64,000 nucleotides of DNA from CAIKMD01 sp963729935 (GCA_963729935.1 CAVSPW010000005.1:558001-622000), one strand, 5' to 3'. Positions 25,751 to 35,074 are shown, numbered from the stretch's first letter. The notes: generated by a model not told the origin, from the sequence alone. Made by a program: numbers and translations.

Positions 25751-25812
25751 GCGCATGACGAGACGCCGCGCGCCGCGCTTCATCGCCCGAGATCACGCCT
25801 AGAGGAACGCCC

Positions 25813-27159
25813 ATGCCCGCGACCGCACTCGATTCGTCGATCTTCCGCGACATCTTCAGCACCGCCGCGATGCGGCGGGTCTTTTCCGACGAGAACCGGG
25901 TTCAGCGCTATCTCGACATCGAGGCGGCGCTGGCCCGCGCCCAGGCCGGGCTCGGCATCATCCCCAAGGAGGCGGAGGAAGAGATTTGCCGCCATTGCTC
26001 GGCCACCGAATTCGATTTCGATCTGTTGAAGAAACAGACCGAACGTATCGGCTATCCGGTGCTTCCGGTGGTGCAGCAGCTCGTCAAGAAATGCCGCAAC
26101 GGCCTCGGCGAATGGTGCCATTGGGGCGCGACCACGCAGGACATCACCGATACCGCCACGGTGCTGCAGATCCGCGAAGCGCTCGATCTGGTCGAAGGCG
26201 AGCTGGTGGCGATCGCCAAGGCGCTGGCCGGACTCGCCACGCGCTATCGCGACACCCCGATGGCCGGGCGCAGCAATCTTCAACAGGCGGTGCCGATCAC
26301 CTTCGGCTTCAAGGCCGCGACCCTACTCGCCGGCATCGAGCGCCATCGCGCGCGCCTCAAAGAGCTGCGCCCGCGCGTGCTCGTCGGCGAGTTCGGCGGC
26401 GCGGCCGGCACGCTCGCCTCGCTCGGCAAGGACGGACTCGCCGTCCAGGCCGCGTTGATGAAAGAGCTCGAGCTGGGCGAGCCCGCGATCGCCTGGCACA
26501 CGATGCGCGATTGCTTCGCCGAGGTCGGCTGCTTCCTCGGCCTCGTCACGGGCACGCTCGGCAAGATCGCGACCGATGTGAAGCTGATGATGCAGACCGA
26601 GGTCGAGGAAGTGTTCGAGCCCTTTGCCGAGGGCCGCGGCTCCTCGAGCACGATGCCGCAAAAGCGCAATCCGATCTCATGCAACTACATCATCGCCTGC
26701 ACCGCGATGGTGCGCCAGAACGTGGCGGCCTTGCTCGACGCGATGCTGGAAGATCACGAGCGCTCGACCGGACCCTGGGAGATCGAATGGATCGCGATGC
26801 CGGAGATTTTCCTGCTCGCCGCCGGCGCGCTCAACCAGGCGCGCTTCCTCATCGAAGGGCTCGAAGTCGATCCCGTCCGGATGCGCGCCAATCTCGATCT
26901 CACCCGCGGCATGATCGTGTCCGAGGCGGTGATGATGGGGCTCGGACCCCATCTCGGGCGCCAGCGCGCGCATGATCTCGTCTACGACATCTGCCGCAAG
27001 GCGATCACCGGCGGCGGCTCGTTCCTCGATCTGCTCGCGGCCGAGCCCGAGATCGCACGCCATATGGGACGCGCGGAGCTCGCGAAGCTCGTCGATCCGG
27101 CCAATTACCTGGGCGTCGCCGGCGAGATGATCGACCGCGTGTTGCGGGCCTACGCGTGA
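25813..27159 (+). CDS. Fumarase/aspartase-superfamily lyase, adenylosuccinate lyase or carboxymuconate cycloisomerase (PcaB)-like
   Basis: 448-residue homotetramer-type lyase/cycloisomerase. Superfamily marks: WGATTQDITDTA (His-Trp-Gly region, here CHWGATTQD) near residue 100, AGRSNLQQAVPITFGFKAA, and the signature loop GSSTMPQKRNPISCN near 275-290 containing the mobile catalytic Ser. The family cannot be resolved by eye between PurB and 3-carboxy-cis,cis-muconate cycloisomerase; length and context beside a Tct permease and a Pht5-like gene favour a catabolic role. AGAGGAA precedes the ATG by 5 bases. The next gene starts 19 bases after its stop, so the two are co-transcribed. Confidence 0.85.
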   Translation: MPATALDSSIFRDIFSTAAMRRVFSDENRVQRYLDIEAALARAQAGLGIIPKEAEEEICRHCSATEFDFDLLKKQTERIGYPVLPVVQQLVKKCRNGLGEWCHWGATTQDITDTATVLQIREALDLVEGELVAIAKALAGLATRYRDTPMAGRSNLQQAVPITFGFKAATLLAGIERHRARLKELRPRVLVGEFGGAAGTLASLGKDGLAVQAALMKELELGEPAIAWHTMRDCFAEVGCFLGLVTGTLGKIATDVKLMMQTEVEEVFEPFAEGRGSSSTMPQKRNPISCNYIIACTAMVRQNVAALLDAMLEDHERSTGPWEIEWIAMPEIFLLAAGALNQARFLIEGLEVDPVRMRANLDLTRGMIVSEAVMMGLGPHLGRQRAHDLVYDICRKAITGGGSFLDLLAAEPEIARHMGRAELAKLVDPANYLGVAGEMIDRVLRAYA

Positions 27160-27178
27160 CGGAGAGGATCGAGACACC

Positions 27179-28159
27179 ATGCGCATTCCCCTGACGCTCG
27201 CCTGCGGCGATTACGAAATCCACCGCGCCTTGAAGGAAGGCGCGGTGCGCGCCGACGGCATCGACCTGACAGTGCTCACCGACATGGATTCCTCGACCCG
27301 GCATTGGCGCTTCCTGCGCAATCGCGAATTCGACGTCGCCGAATGCTCGTGCTCCTCCTACATCGTCGCGCGCGGCCAGGAAATGCCCTTCCGCGCACTG
27401 CCGGTCTTTCCGCATCGCCGCTTCCGCCACGGATTCATCTTCATCAACACCGGCAAGGGCATCGAGAAGCCGGCCGATCTGATCGGCCGCAAGATCGGCG
27501 TCAAATCCTTTCAGGTGACGGCGGTCCATTGGCTACGCGGCATTCTCGAAAGCGAATACGGCGTGCCGCACAAATCGATCGAATGGTTCGCCGAGCTCGA
27601 CGAGGACGTCGATTTCGTGCCGCCGCCCGGGCTGAAGCTGACGCGGCTTTCCCATGCGCAATCGGTCGAGGCCATGCTCGCCGAGGGCGCGCTCGACGCC
27701 GTGCTCCATTCCGACCTGATCGAGCCTTTCATCGCCAAGGATCCGCGCGTCGCGCGGCTTTTCCGCGACCACAAAGCCGAAGAAATGGCCTATTACCGCA
27801 AGACGCAGATCTTCCCGATCATGCATGTGGTCGCGATCCAGGCCGAGATCGTCGAGAAGCACCCCTGGGTTCCGATCAATCTGTACCGGGCCTTGGACCA
27901 GTCGAAGGCGATCGCGATGAAGCGGATGGAAAATCCGCGCATCATGCCGCTCGCCTGGCAGCGCGAGGCCTTGGAAGAGCAGCAGGACATTCTGGGCCCC
28001 GATCCCTGGGAGAACGGGCTAACCCCGCGCAACCGCAACACGCTCGAAACCCTGGTGCGCTATTCGCACGAGCAGGGCCTGACCGCGCGGCTCATGCCGC
28101 TCGATGAATTGTTCCTCAATGTCGGCCAAGGCCGCAAGCGCGGCGGGTTCCGGATCTAG
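27179..28159 (+). CDS. 4,5-dihydroxyphthalate decarboxylase-like / periplasmic-binding-fold protein
   Basis: 326-residue protein with no signal peptide, resembling Pht5, which removes CO2 from 4,5-dihydroxyphthalate to give protocatechuate. Seen: LTLACGDYEIHRALKEGAVR at the N-terminus, FDVAECSCSSYIVAR, PVFPHRRFRHGFIFIN, GRKIGVKSFQVTAVHWLRGIL, and PIMHVVAIQAEIVEKHPW. The fold is that of type 2 periplasmic binding proteins, and many homologues are annotated as ABC binding proteins, but absence of an export signal supports a cytoplasmic enzyme. Together with phthalate-dioxygenase-like genes elsewhere in the window it suggests phthalate-type chemistry. Ends 38 bases from the convergent metallophosphoesterase gene. 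Confidence 0.83.
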   Translation: MRIPLTLACGDYEIHRALKEGAVRADGIDLTVLTDMDSSTRHWRFLRNREFDVAECSCSSYIVARGQEMPFRALPVFPHRRFRHGFIFINTGKGIEKPADLIGRKIGVKSFQVTAVHWLRGILESEYGVPHKSIEWFAELDEDVDFVPPPGLKLTRLSHAQSVEAMLAEGALDAVLHSDLIEPFIAKDPRVARLFRDHKAEEMAYYRKTQIFPIMHVVAIQAEIVEKHPWVPINLYRALDQSKAIAMKRMENPRIMPLAWQREALEEQQDILGPDPWENGLTPRNRNTLETLVRYSHEQGLTARLMPLDELFLNVGQGRKRGGFRI

Positions 28160-28197
28160 ATCCGAGGCCGCACCAGACGCGCGCGCTGGCGGCTTCG

Positions 28198-28950
28198 TTA
28201 CCATTCGACCTTTTCGCGGCTCACCACGACCTCGCCCGCGCGGGTCAAGCGGATGAGATTGACCGTGCCCGCATGGTCCGGCGAGCCCGAGTAATGCGCC
28301 TCGATCGCGCCCGAGCCGACGCGCGCGTGACGGTTCCAATGTCCCAAGGCCACGTAATCCGCCCGGGTTGCGTCGATCTCGTCCGCGCCGATGAGCCATG
28401 ACGGACGCAGATTGGTTTCACGGTTGGGACTGGGCTCGTAGTGACCGTGCGCCACCGCGATCTGCCAGAAGCTGCGCCGCGGCCGCGCGCGGCGCAACGG
28501 ATCCATGTCGCCGTAATCGCGATGCGCGAGGCCCCAGATTTCGAGCGCAAGATCGGGAAACAGCACCGCCTCGTCATGGGTGACGCCGAGTACATGGACG
28601 CCGGCAAGACCGGCCAGCGCACCGCGACGGAAGACGGAATCGGGGATCGCGGGATCGTGATTTCCCGGCAAGATCACGACCGGCATGCCCGCCTCTTCCA
28701 AGAGACGCGCTGTCCGGTCGAGGATGCTGGCGGAAAGCCGGTTGTGCTCGAAAGTATCGCCGGCGAGGATCGCGACATCGGCCTCGAGCGCGCGGGCGGC
28801 CGCCAGAACGACGCGCAAACCCGCCGTCCCGTCGCCCTGATGCGCGGGCTCGGTAAATCCTTCGCTCACGTGAATGTCGGAGCTGTGGACGATCACGACA
28901 TCCGCGCCGGGCGCGGTGAAACCGTTGCGATCGCGGGAGATTACATCCAT
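28198..28950 (-). CDS. Calcineurin-like metallophosphoesterase (DNA repair exonuclease/YfcE type)
   Basis: 250-residue binuclear-metal phosphoesterase. All metal motifs are present: VHSSDIHVS (D-x-H), ILAGDTFEHNR (GD), LPGNHDP (GNHD), VAHGHYE (His) and ALGHWNRH (GH-x-H region). The arrangement is closest to the Mre11/SbcD-like or small YfcE-like groups, but no ATPase partner (SbcC) is adjacent. Start at ATG 28950; the first 18 residues (MDVISRDRNGFTAPGADV) look variable and the true start could be a little later. Substrate unknown; nucleic acid or a cyclic nucleotide is possible. Confidence 0.83.
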   Translation of the reverse strand: MDVISRDRNGFTAPGADVVIVHSSDIHVSEGFTEPAHQGDGTAGLRVVLAAARALEADVAILAGDTFEHNRLSASILDRTARLLEEAGMPVVILPGNHDPAIPDSVFRRGALAGLAGVHVLGVTHDEAVLFPDLALEIWGLAHRDYGDMDPLRRARPRRSFWQIAVAHGHYEPSPNRETNLRPSWLIGADEIDATRADYVALGHWNRHARVGSGAIEAHYSGSPDHAGTVNLIRLTRAGEVVVSREKVEW

Positions 28951-29081
28951 TTCATGCGCCTTGAGTGGGAGCGGCTATAGAATGCCCCAGCGGTGCGGGT
29001 CAATAACCGTGTCTTTTCATTGCACCGCCTTCGGGAGTAGACTCGGGCTCATTCCGGATCGACGGGGAGGGATCTCGACAG

Positions 29082-29507
29082 ATGCGATTTGTCGTCGACG
29101 CACCCAACGGAAAGACGTGGTTCAGGCTCGAGACCGAGGCCGAAGCCGCGCGCGAATCCGAACTCATGCGGCACGCGGTCGAAAAACATTTCCGTCTCGA
29201 GCGCGAAAAGGCGGCGCAAACCTATCGGCCGGTGTCGAAAACATTCTTCGAGCAGGAAATCGGGCTGAACGCCCATATCCAGCGCGAGATGCCGCTGTTC
29301 ATGACCTTGCGCGACCTCGACGGCAACGCGCATGTTACGGCCATGCTGCCGCCCGGCGGGAAGGACGACCCGTCCTTCCGGATCATCGTCGTCGGACCGG
29401 GCAATGCCGATCCCTACCTGACCGAGAGCGAGGCGATCAAGGCGCTGGGCGACCATTTCGGCATCGCGCTCGAACGCGAGCGCTGTTATCCTTATCGACG
29501 CAACTAA
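29082..29507 (+). CDS. Conserved-looking protein of unknown function (141 aa)
   Basis: Not recognised. Soluble, charged protein of 141 residues: an N-terminal beta-like stretch RFVVDAPNGKTWFRLETE, a helical basic segment rich in Glu, Arg and Lys (residues 20-60), then SFRIIVVGPGNADPYLTESEAIKALGD. No signal peptide, membrane span or metal motif. GGAGGGATCTC lies upstream of the ATG. It is 16 bases before the cupin gene, which also has a strong ribosome site, so the two form a transcription unit and the protein may assist or follow the cupin dioxygenase. Strong coding bias supports reality. Confidence 0.7.
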   Translation: MRFVVDAPNGKTWFRLETEAEAARESELMRHAVEKHFRLEREKAAQTYRPVSKTFFEQEIGLNAHIQREMPLFMTLRDLDGNAHVTAMLPPGGKDDPSFRIIVVGPGNADPYLTESEAIKALGDHFGIALERERCYPYRRN

Positions 29508-29523
29508 GCCTGGAGGAAGCGAT

Positions 29524-30024
29524 ATGAGCCTTTCATTGGAACAATTCGCCGCCGAATGCCATCGCATACTCGCGGCCGACCCGGGCGTTCAAGGACGCAA
29601 GCAAGTTTGCGCCTTGGTCGAGGAAGCCTGCAAGGACAAGAGCTTCGTCGCCGCCCATTTCGGCGAAGGCGTCGGGCAACGCGACATCCTCTATGAAGAT
29701 CCGGAATTGGGCTTTTGCGTCTGCGCGCATGTCTATAAGGACGCGCGCGAGGCCCAGCCGCATGATCATGGGCCGGCCTGGGCGATCTACGGCCAGGCCG
29801 AAGGCGAAACCGTGATGAACGATTGGGCGCTGGTCGAGCCGGCGGGCGAAGGCAAAATGGGCAAGGTCCGCTTCGTGCGCAGCTATTCGCTGACGCCGGG
29901 CATGGCGCATCTCTACAACGAGGGCGATCTGCATTCGCCGCGCCGCGACGGGCCGACCAAGCTGTTGCGCATCGAAGGCAAGAATCTCGACAAGGTCCGG
30001 CGCTTCGGCTACCGCGCCGTCTGA
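29524..30024 (+). CDS. RmlC-like cupin, cysteine dioxygenase-type fold
   Basis: 166-residue single-cupin protein. The metal site is visible as EAQPHDHGPAWAIYGQAEGETVM (His-x-His near 81-83) with a later HLYNEGDLHSP supplying the third His. This pattern is shared with cysteine dioxygenase and 3-mercaptopropionate dioxygenase families, though the CDO Tyr-Cys region cannot be confirmed. GGAGGAAGCGAT precedes the ATG. It is the second gene of a pair with an unknown 141-residue protein. Iron-dependent thiol or small-acid oxidation is likely; the substrate is not predictable. Convergent with the frameshifted porin gene 6 bases away. Confidence 0.75.
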   Translation: MSLSLEQFAAECHRILAADPGVQGRKQVCALVEEACKDKSFVAAHFGEGVGQRDILYEDPELGFCVCAHVYKDAREAQPHDHGPAWAIYGQAEGETVMNDWALVEPAGEGKMGKVRFVRSYSLTPGMAHLYNEGDLHSPRRDGPTKLLRIEGKNLDKVRRFGYRAV

Positions 30025-30030
30025 CCGCCA

Positions 30031-31369
30031 CTAATACGCGACGTGCAGGCGGCCGGCGAAGATCGAAACCGGCCCCCGCGCGGCGTTGTAAGCGGGATCG
30101 AGCACGAATTGGTAGTCGAGCGAAAATGAAATCGCGTCGATGAGCTGGGCGCGGTAATAGGTCTCGATGATGCGTTCGGGCTTATAAGAGAGCCTTCCAT
30201 CGCCCACGAGAATCCCAAGCCCGCCGGACGCGAAATAAATCCGGTGTTGCTCGGTGAGCTCGTTTTGCGCGGCGCGCAGCCCCACCGTGTCCTGCGAGCG
30301 CGCCCAGGCCGATCCCTTGAGGCTCACGCCGCCCGAAAGGCTGCGATCGATGTCCTCGAACGCCCAGCTTTCGGTGTGGCCGTCGCTGATGCTGAAGCGG
30401 CTGAAGACGCCGAGATCGCCGGTGACGGCTTGTTGCAGGTTCAGAACGAAACCGGGCTTCCATCGGGCGCGCCGCGTCGCGGCGATATCGCCGCCCAGTG
30501 ACGCCGCCTGATCGTTGCTGCCCATCGGCGCTCGATTGGCGAAGACGAGCGTCTTGAAGATGCCGGGCGATGCCCCGATGCTGTGGCGCGTCTCCCATTC
30601 GACGACCGTGCCGAAGCTGCGCCAGAAACGCGGCTCGAGATTGCGCTCATTCGCGATCTTGGGCTCGAGAAAGTCGCCCCAGCGCAAGGTGCCGTGCGCC
30701 CAATTCCATTCGAGCGCGACGCCGTCGCTATAGCCTTTGGAATCCGCGGCATAGTCCCAAGCGCCGGCCACCCAGAGACTGCCATTCAGGAAATCGCTGC
30801 GCGGATCGCCGGCAAGATCATTGGTGCCGAAGAGATCGGTCGACGAGAACTTCCCGGCCGTCACGGTCAGCCGCGCCGCGTCGACGACCGAGGCGAGTTG
30901 ATTGGCGTTGGCATCGAGCTGCTCGCGCGCCGCCGAAGCCGAAGCTCTGACGGACGGAGAGCCGCGCGACATTGGCCTTCGGATTGTCGAAGCCGCCCTT
31001 TTGCGCCTCGCCATTGGGGAACCCGGCGACGCCTTCGGTGCGGCTCAAGCCGAAGCCCTGATTGAATTCCGGATCGAAATAAAGCTCGCCGCCGTTCCAG
31101 GGCAAACGTCGGCCGAGAAAGAGCGTGCCGGTCCAGGATTCGCGGCCCCGCGGCGCAGGATCGAGGCTGTTCGCCCCGCGATAGGGGGAATGAAAGCGCA
31201 GATCGCCTTGCTCGATGAAGGTCGTCTGCGCATGGAGGCTCCAATCCTCCGGCACGAACGGCGCGGCGTCCGGGATGGATTGGTCGGCGAAGGCAGGACA
31301 GACCGCGAGCGATCCGACGATCAGCGCAGCCGCCGTGGTTCGGATCGGCCGGCACGCGTATCCCGTCAT
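30031..31369 (-). pseudogene. OprB-like carbohydrate porin broken by a frameshift
   Basis: Outer-membrane beta-barrel of the carbohydrate-selective porin type. Part 1 starts at ATG 31369 with a signal peptide (CPAFA cleavage, then DQSIPDAAPF) and runs to VARLSVRQSFGFGG. Part 2 continues in another frame with REQLDANANQLASVVDAARL and on to the C-terminal barrel end AGRLHVAY, whose final aromatic residue is typical of porins. The frames switch within the GC run at about 30922-30934: either two bases are missing or one is extra. Joined, it would be about 446 residues, normal for OprB. Both parts keep coding bias, so the break is recent or a sequence error. RBS-like CGGAAAG precedes the ATG. It may serve uptake of aromatic or sugar-like substrates. 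Confidence 0.8.
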
Positions 31370-31555
31370 CTTTCCGATCCCCGAGCAAAATCGGAACGCG
31401 GCTCGACATGCCACGGAAAAAGCGCGGGCCGCGTTTACACGAAGATGGCCGCGATGAAAAGACTCGCGTCGATCGAAAAGCCGAGCACGGGGGCTCTCTT
31501 GCAGAAATGAGACTCGAACCGAGCCGGCGCGCCCGAGGCGGCCGGATGTCGGCCG

Positions 31556-32359
31556 TTAGCCGATCCCGCCCGGAATCGCCGAGGCGGCGCTCGCGCCCCA
31601 ATTGACGATGTAGGCATCGCCGCGTTCGAGAAATCCGGAAACGATGCGCAGGAAGCGCTCCGGCTGGTCGGACTCGATCACATGCGCTGCATCGTAGACA
31701 TACGCGAGGTGCGAGCCCGCGATTTGTGCCTTCAGGAATTGACCGGTCTCGCGCGGAATGATCTCGTCCTTCGTCCCCATCAGAATCAGGGTTGGCGCCT
31801 TGATCGCCGCGACACGCGCCGGCAGAAGCTCATCCGCCAAGGAGATCGCGCGGTAATGATCGAGCATGCGCCGGTTGCCTTGCAATTGCTCGACCGGCTT
31901 CGTCATTGGCGGCGCGCGATCGGGATAGGCGAACAACTTGCGGCGCGCTTCGGCGGGATCGGACGGCAATCCGCCCTTGCCGCCCGCCGGTACGCCGGCC
32001 GGCGCTTCGAGCACGAGGTGATCGACTTTGTCGCCATGTTTGACCGCGAGCCAGAGCGCTTCCCAACCGCCGAAAGACTGGCCGATCACGTCGCAGCACT
32101 TGCCGATCGCCTTGTCGGCGAAGGCGGCGGCAAGATCGGCCAATTGCTCCATCGAGGCGACGCTCGGATGGGCCGCGGTTCCATCGAAACCCGGCGTGAC
32201 CGGCGCGAAAATCTTGTATCGCGCGCTGAGCGCCTCGAGCGGCCGCGAGGCCGAAAACCCGCCGGCGGGATGAAGATAGAGCAGCGGCTCGCCGGCACCG
32301 GCGACGAAATACGTCACGTTTCCGGATGGGAGGCTCAGTTCCTGGCGTTCGAACGGCAT
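31556..32359 (-). CDS. Alpha/beta-fold hydrolase
   Basis: 267-residue esterase or C-C hydrolase type enzyme. Catalytic triad visible: Ser in the elbow VIGQSFGGWEA (about residue 95), Asp in LMGTKDEIIP, His in YDAAHVIESDQPERF. Oxyanion region LLYLHPAGGF replaces the usual HGGG. It lies 31 bases after the LLM gene on the same strand and is the third gene of an apparent UbiD / LLM / hydrolase operon. A similar hydrolase is fused to an LLM domain at 38651, which suggests that this pairing is functional: the flavoenzyme may make an ester or gem-diol that the hydrolase cleaves. Confidence 0.87.
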   Translation of the reverse strand: MPFERQELSLPSGNVTYFVAGAGEPLLYLHPAGGFSASRPLEALSARYKIFAPVTPGFDGTAAHPSVASMEQLADLAAAFADKAIGKCCDVIGQSFGGWEALWLAVKHGDKVDHLVLEAPAGVPAGGKGGLPSDPAEARRKLFAYPDRAPPMTKPVEQLQGNRRMLDHYRAISLADELLPARVAAIKAPTLILMGTKDEIIPRETGQFLKAQIAGSHLAYVYDAAHVIESDQPERFLRIVSGFLERGDAYIVNWGASAASAIPGGIG

Positions 32360-32390
32360 CGCTTTTGATCCAATCCTATGATGGCGGCCG

Positions 32391-33515
32391 CTAGAGATCC
32401 CGAAGCGCCGGCTGCACGCGGTCGCGGAACAACTCCATGCCGCGCCGCACGACCTTGTCGGGCATGTTCCCGACCTTCATCGTGAACTGCTCCGTGCCAT
32501 GGCCCAACGCCTTGTGCACCCGCCTGATCTGCGCGACGACCGTCTCCGGGCTGCCGCAATAGACCGAGCCCGCCTCGATCTGCTCCTCGAGCGTGCGGGC
32601 GCGAAGGGTGGCGAGGCGCGCCTGGAATTTCTCGCTCGATCCTTCGCGTTGATAGTAGCGCGTCTTCTGGATGACGAGCTCCTGCGCGCTCCGTTGCGGC
32701 CGCATCAGGATATGATGGAAATATTCGAGCCCCTTGCGCAGGTGCTCGCGCGCTTCCTCGTCGCTGTCCGCGATGCAGGTGTGATGGCCGATGAGGATGT
32801 CTTCGGGCACGGGCTCCCAGCCGTAAGAGCGCGCGACCTTGTAATAAAGGTCGATATTGGCGCGCGCGAGGGCGAGATCGGCGATGAGAACGATGCCGAG
32901 CTTCGCCTTGTGCTCGGCGACGAACTCGACCAATTCCTCGTTGGTGCCCGACATCAGCAGACGCGGATAGGGTTTCTGATAGGGTCTCGGCCAGATCGAA
33001 ACCGCGGGAAATTGGTAGAATTGCCCCTCCCAGCCGAAGGGCTCGGGCTCCGTCCACGCCTTGATGATGAGCGCCACCGCCTCGCGCAGCCGCGCGCGCG
33101 AATTGCTCGGCGGCACGTTATAGGCGATGTATTCGTGCGGAATACCGCGCATCATGCCCGCGAGCACGCGCCCGCCGCTCATCACGTCGAGCATCGCGTA
33201 TTCCTCGGCGACGCGGACGGGATTGAGCAGCGGCACGAGATTGCCGAGCATGGCGAGGTTGACGCGCTTGGTGCGATGGACGAGCGCCGCGCCGATGAGG
33301 TTCGGATTCGACATCAGCCCGTAAGGGCTGAAATGATGCTCGTTGCAGCCGATCGAATCGAAGCCGCATTCCTCGGCATAGGCCATGCAGTCGATGTAAT
33401 CGGCATAAAGCTGGCGGCCGCGCTCGGGATCGAAGTCCTTGTTGCTGACGGGCCATTCCTGCGGCTCGCGCGGGTAATCCGTCCACGGCATCAAATGAAA
33501 GAAATTGAACTTCAT
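32391..33515 (-). CDS. LLM-class flavin-dependent oxidoreductase
   Basis: 374-residue luciferase-like flavoenzyme of the longer subgroup. Seen: KFNFFHLMPWTDYP at the N-terminus, CNEHHFSPYGLMSNPN, EYAMLDVMSGGRVLAGMMRGIP, SIWPRPYQKPYPRLLMSG and a C-terminal CGSPETVVAQIRRVHKALG. Start at ATG 33515; the UbiD-family stop is 5 bases upstream, so the genes are tightly coupled, and the reading frame upstream of 33515 is only a shadow of that gene. Middle gene of the UbiD / LLM / hydrolase operon. Needs reduced flavin from a reductase not seen here. Substrate unknown. Confidence 0.88.
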   Translation of the reverse strand: MKFNFFHLMPWTDYPREPQEWPVSNKDFDPERGRQLYADYIDCMAYAEECGFDSIGCNEHHFSPYGLMSNPNLIGAALVHRTKRVNLAMLGNLVPLLNPVRVAEEYAMLDVMSGGRVLAGMMRGIPHEYIAYNVPPSNSRARLREAVALIIKAWTEPEPFGWEGQFYQFPAVSIWPRPYQKPYPRLLMSGTNEELVEFVAEHKAKLGIVLIADLALARANIDLYYKVARSYGWEPVPEDILIGHHTCIADSDEEAREHLRKGLEYFHHILMRPQRSAQELVIQKTRYYQREGSSEKFQARLATLRARTLEEQIEAGSVYCGSPETVVAQIRRVHKALGHGTEQFTMKVGNMPDKVVRRGMELFRDRVQPALRDL

Positions 33516-33520
33516 CGCGG

Positions 33521-35074
33521 TCAGCCCGGCCTGTGTTGAAGGGAATAGCGGCCTTCTTTGTCGCGCGCAAAGCCGGGCTCGGAGCGAAGCTCGTCGAGCT
33601 CGCGCACGATTTCGCGGCCGTCGCGACTGCCGGTCGCCGCCATGAGCGCTTCGAAGCTCTTCGGGCCGTCTTCGAGCGCGGCGCGCAAAGAGGGAAAACG
33701 CTTGCCGGCGTAGTCGGGCGCCTTCGGAACGGCATGTTCCATCGTGCTCTTGCCGATCGGCCAGGTGAGGTCGAAGCCCAGCTTGGCGCCGGTGCGCGCG
33801 CCTTCGAGCGAGGGGTCGAGCGGGCTTGCGCGCATGCCGCTCATCACCACGAGATCGCGGTCGCCCTGGAAGCGCGTGCCCAAGGCCCATTCCATCTGCT
33901 CGTCGGAGAAGATGTCGATATCGGGATCGACCACGAACATGTGCTTGACGCTGGTGCTGCCGAGCACGGTGTGGATGGCGCTCTTGGCCTCGCCCGGAAA
34001 GCGTTGCCGCAGGGAAACGCGGACATGGGGCTGCCCGCCCGCCGAGACCGGCGCATAGACCGCAACCGGCTCGCGCACGACGCTCTTCAAGGCCTGCCAG
34101 ACATTGAATTCGGTACGCAAGGTTTCGAGCTGCGAGGTCTCCGTACGGTCGAGCCGGCGCCCGCTGATCGTCAGGGTCTGGAAAATCGCATCGCTGCGCC
34201 TTGTGATCGCGGTGACATGGAAGACCGGATTGAGCTTCACCCCGCCGTAATAACCCAGATATTCGCCATAGGGACCCTCGTCTTCGACATAGCCCCGCGC
34301 GTCGAGATAGCCCTCGATCACCCATTCGGCGTCCGCGGGCACCCGGATGTCGTTGGTCACGCATTTGACCACCGGCAGCGGCGCATCGCGCAGCCTCGCG
34401 ACGAGTTCAAGCTCGTCGCCCGGAACGCGCATCGTCGCCGCTACGTGATCGATCGGGTGCGATCCCACGACGAAGCTCACCGGCAGCTTTTCGCCGCGCG
34501 CCTGCGCCGCGATATAGATCGCCCGCAAATCGCTGGGCGCGTTCAAATCGACGCCGGTCTCGCGCTTGCCGCGCAGCATCAAGCGGCGCAGGCCCGAATT
34601 GGTCATGCCGGTGCTCGCATCGATGGCGAAATCGATCGAGGCCGAAATATAGAGACCGCCATCCTGTCCGTGCTGGAGATGGACGGGCAAGGCGGTCACG
34701 TCGATCTCGTCGCCGGTGAGAACGACCTGCTGCACCGGCGCGGCCTTGCGCGGCACCTCGATGAGCTCGCCCTTGGTCTCGATCCGGCGCACGAGTTCGT
34801 GAACGAGCTTGTCGGGCGTCACGCCGAAAGCGCGCGCGAGCCTGCCGCGATCGGCATCGACATTGCCGACGAGCTCGGCCTGTTCGGGACCGGCTTTCTT
34901 GAACCAGACGGCCTTGGCGTTGCCGCTCAGCGCCTGGGCGACGTCGGCCAAGTCGAAGGGATCATTGCGGATTTCGATCTCGCCCGCCGCGGCGAGCTCG
35001 TCGAGGAAACGCCGCAGGCGGAAGCGCTCGAAATCGATGTTGGAGATGCGTTGAGGCGTATCGCTGGCGTCCAT
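33521..35074 (-). CDS. UbiD-family decarboxylase
   Basis: 517-residue enzyme of the prenylated-FMN-dependent decarboxylase family, acting reversibly on aromatic or unsaturated carboxylic acids. Seen: DAEWVIEGYLDARG then EDEGPYGEYLGYYGG, which carries the conserved Glu pair around 265-282. Also TRTEFNVW-type strand (LRTEFNVWQALKSV) and WALGTRFQGDRDLVVMSGMRASPLDPS near the C-terminus. GGGAAGGAAA lies 3 bases before the ATG. First gene of a three-gene operon with LLM and hydrolase genes, divergent from pepN. No UbiX-type flavin prenyltransferase is present in the window. Context indicates an aromatic acid rather than ubiquinone synthesis. Confidence 0.9.
   Translation of the reverse strand: MDASDTPQRISNIDFERFRLRRFLDELAAAGEIEIRNDPFDLADVAQALSGNAKAVWFKKAGPEQAELVGNVDADRGRLARAFGVTPDKLVHELVRRIETKGELIEVPRKAAPVQQVVLTGDEIDVTALPVHLQHGQDGGLYISASIDFAIDASTGMTNSGLRRLMLRGKRETGVDLNAPSDLRAIYIAAQARGEKLPVSFVVGSHPIDHVAATMRVPGDELELVARLRDAPLPVVKCVTNDIRVPADAEWVIEGYLDARGYVEDEGPYGEYLGYYGGVKLNPVFHVTAITRRSDAIFQTLTISGRRLDRTETSQLETLRTEFNVWQALKSVVREPVAVYAPVSAGGQPHVRVSLRQRFPGEAKSAIHTVLGSTSVKHMFVVDPDIDIFSDEQMEWALGTRFQGDRDLVVMSGMRASPLDPSLEGARTGAKLGFDLTWPIGKSTMEHAVPKAPDYAGKRFPSLRAALEDGPKSFEALMAATGSRDGREIVRELDELRSEPGFARDKEGRYSLQHRPG

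Noticed and set aside
23681..25783. A 700-codon frame antisense to the Tct permease
   Set aside because: Composition is Arg/Glu/His-rich with no fold or motif, typical of the complement of a membrane-protein gene.
31415..31555. Possible tRNA-like segment with GACTCGAACC
   Set aside because: Matching acceptor, D and anticodon arms could not be assembled around it.
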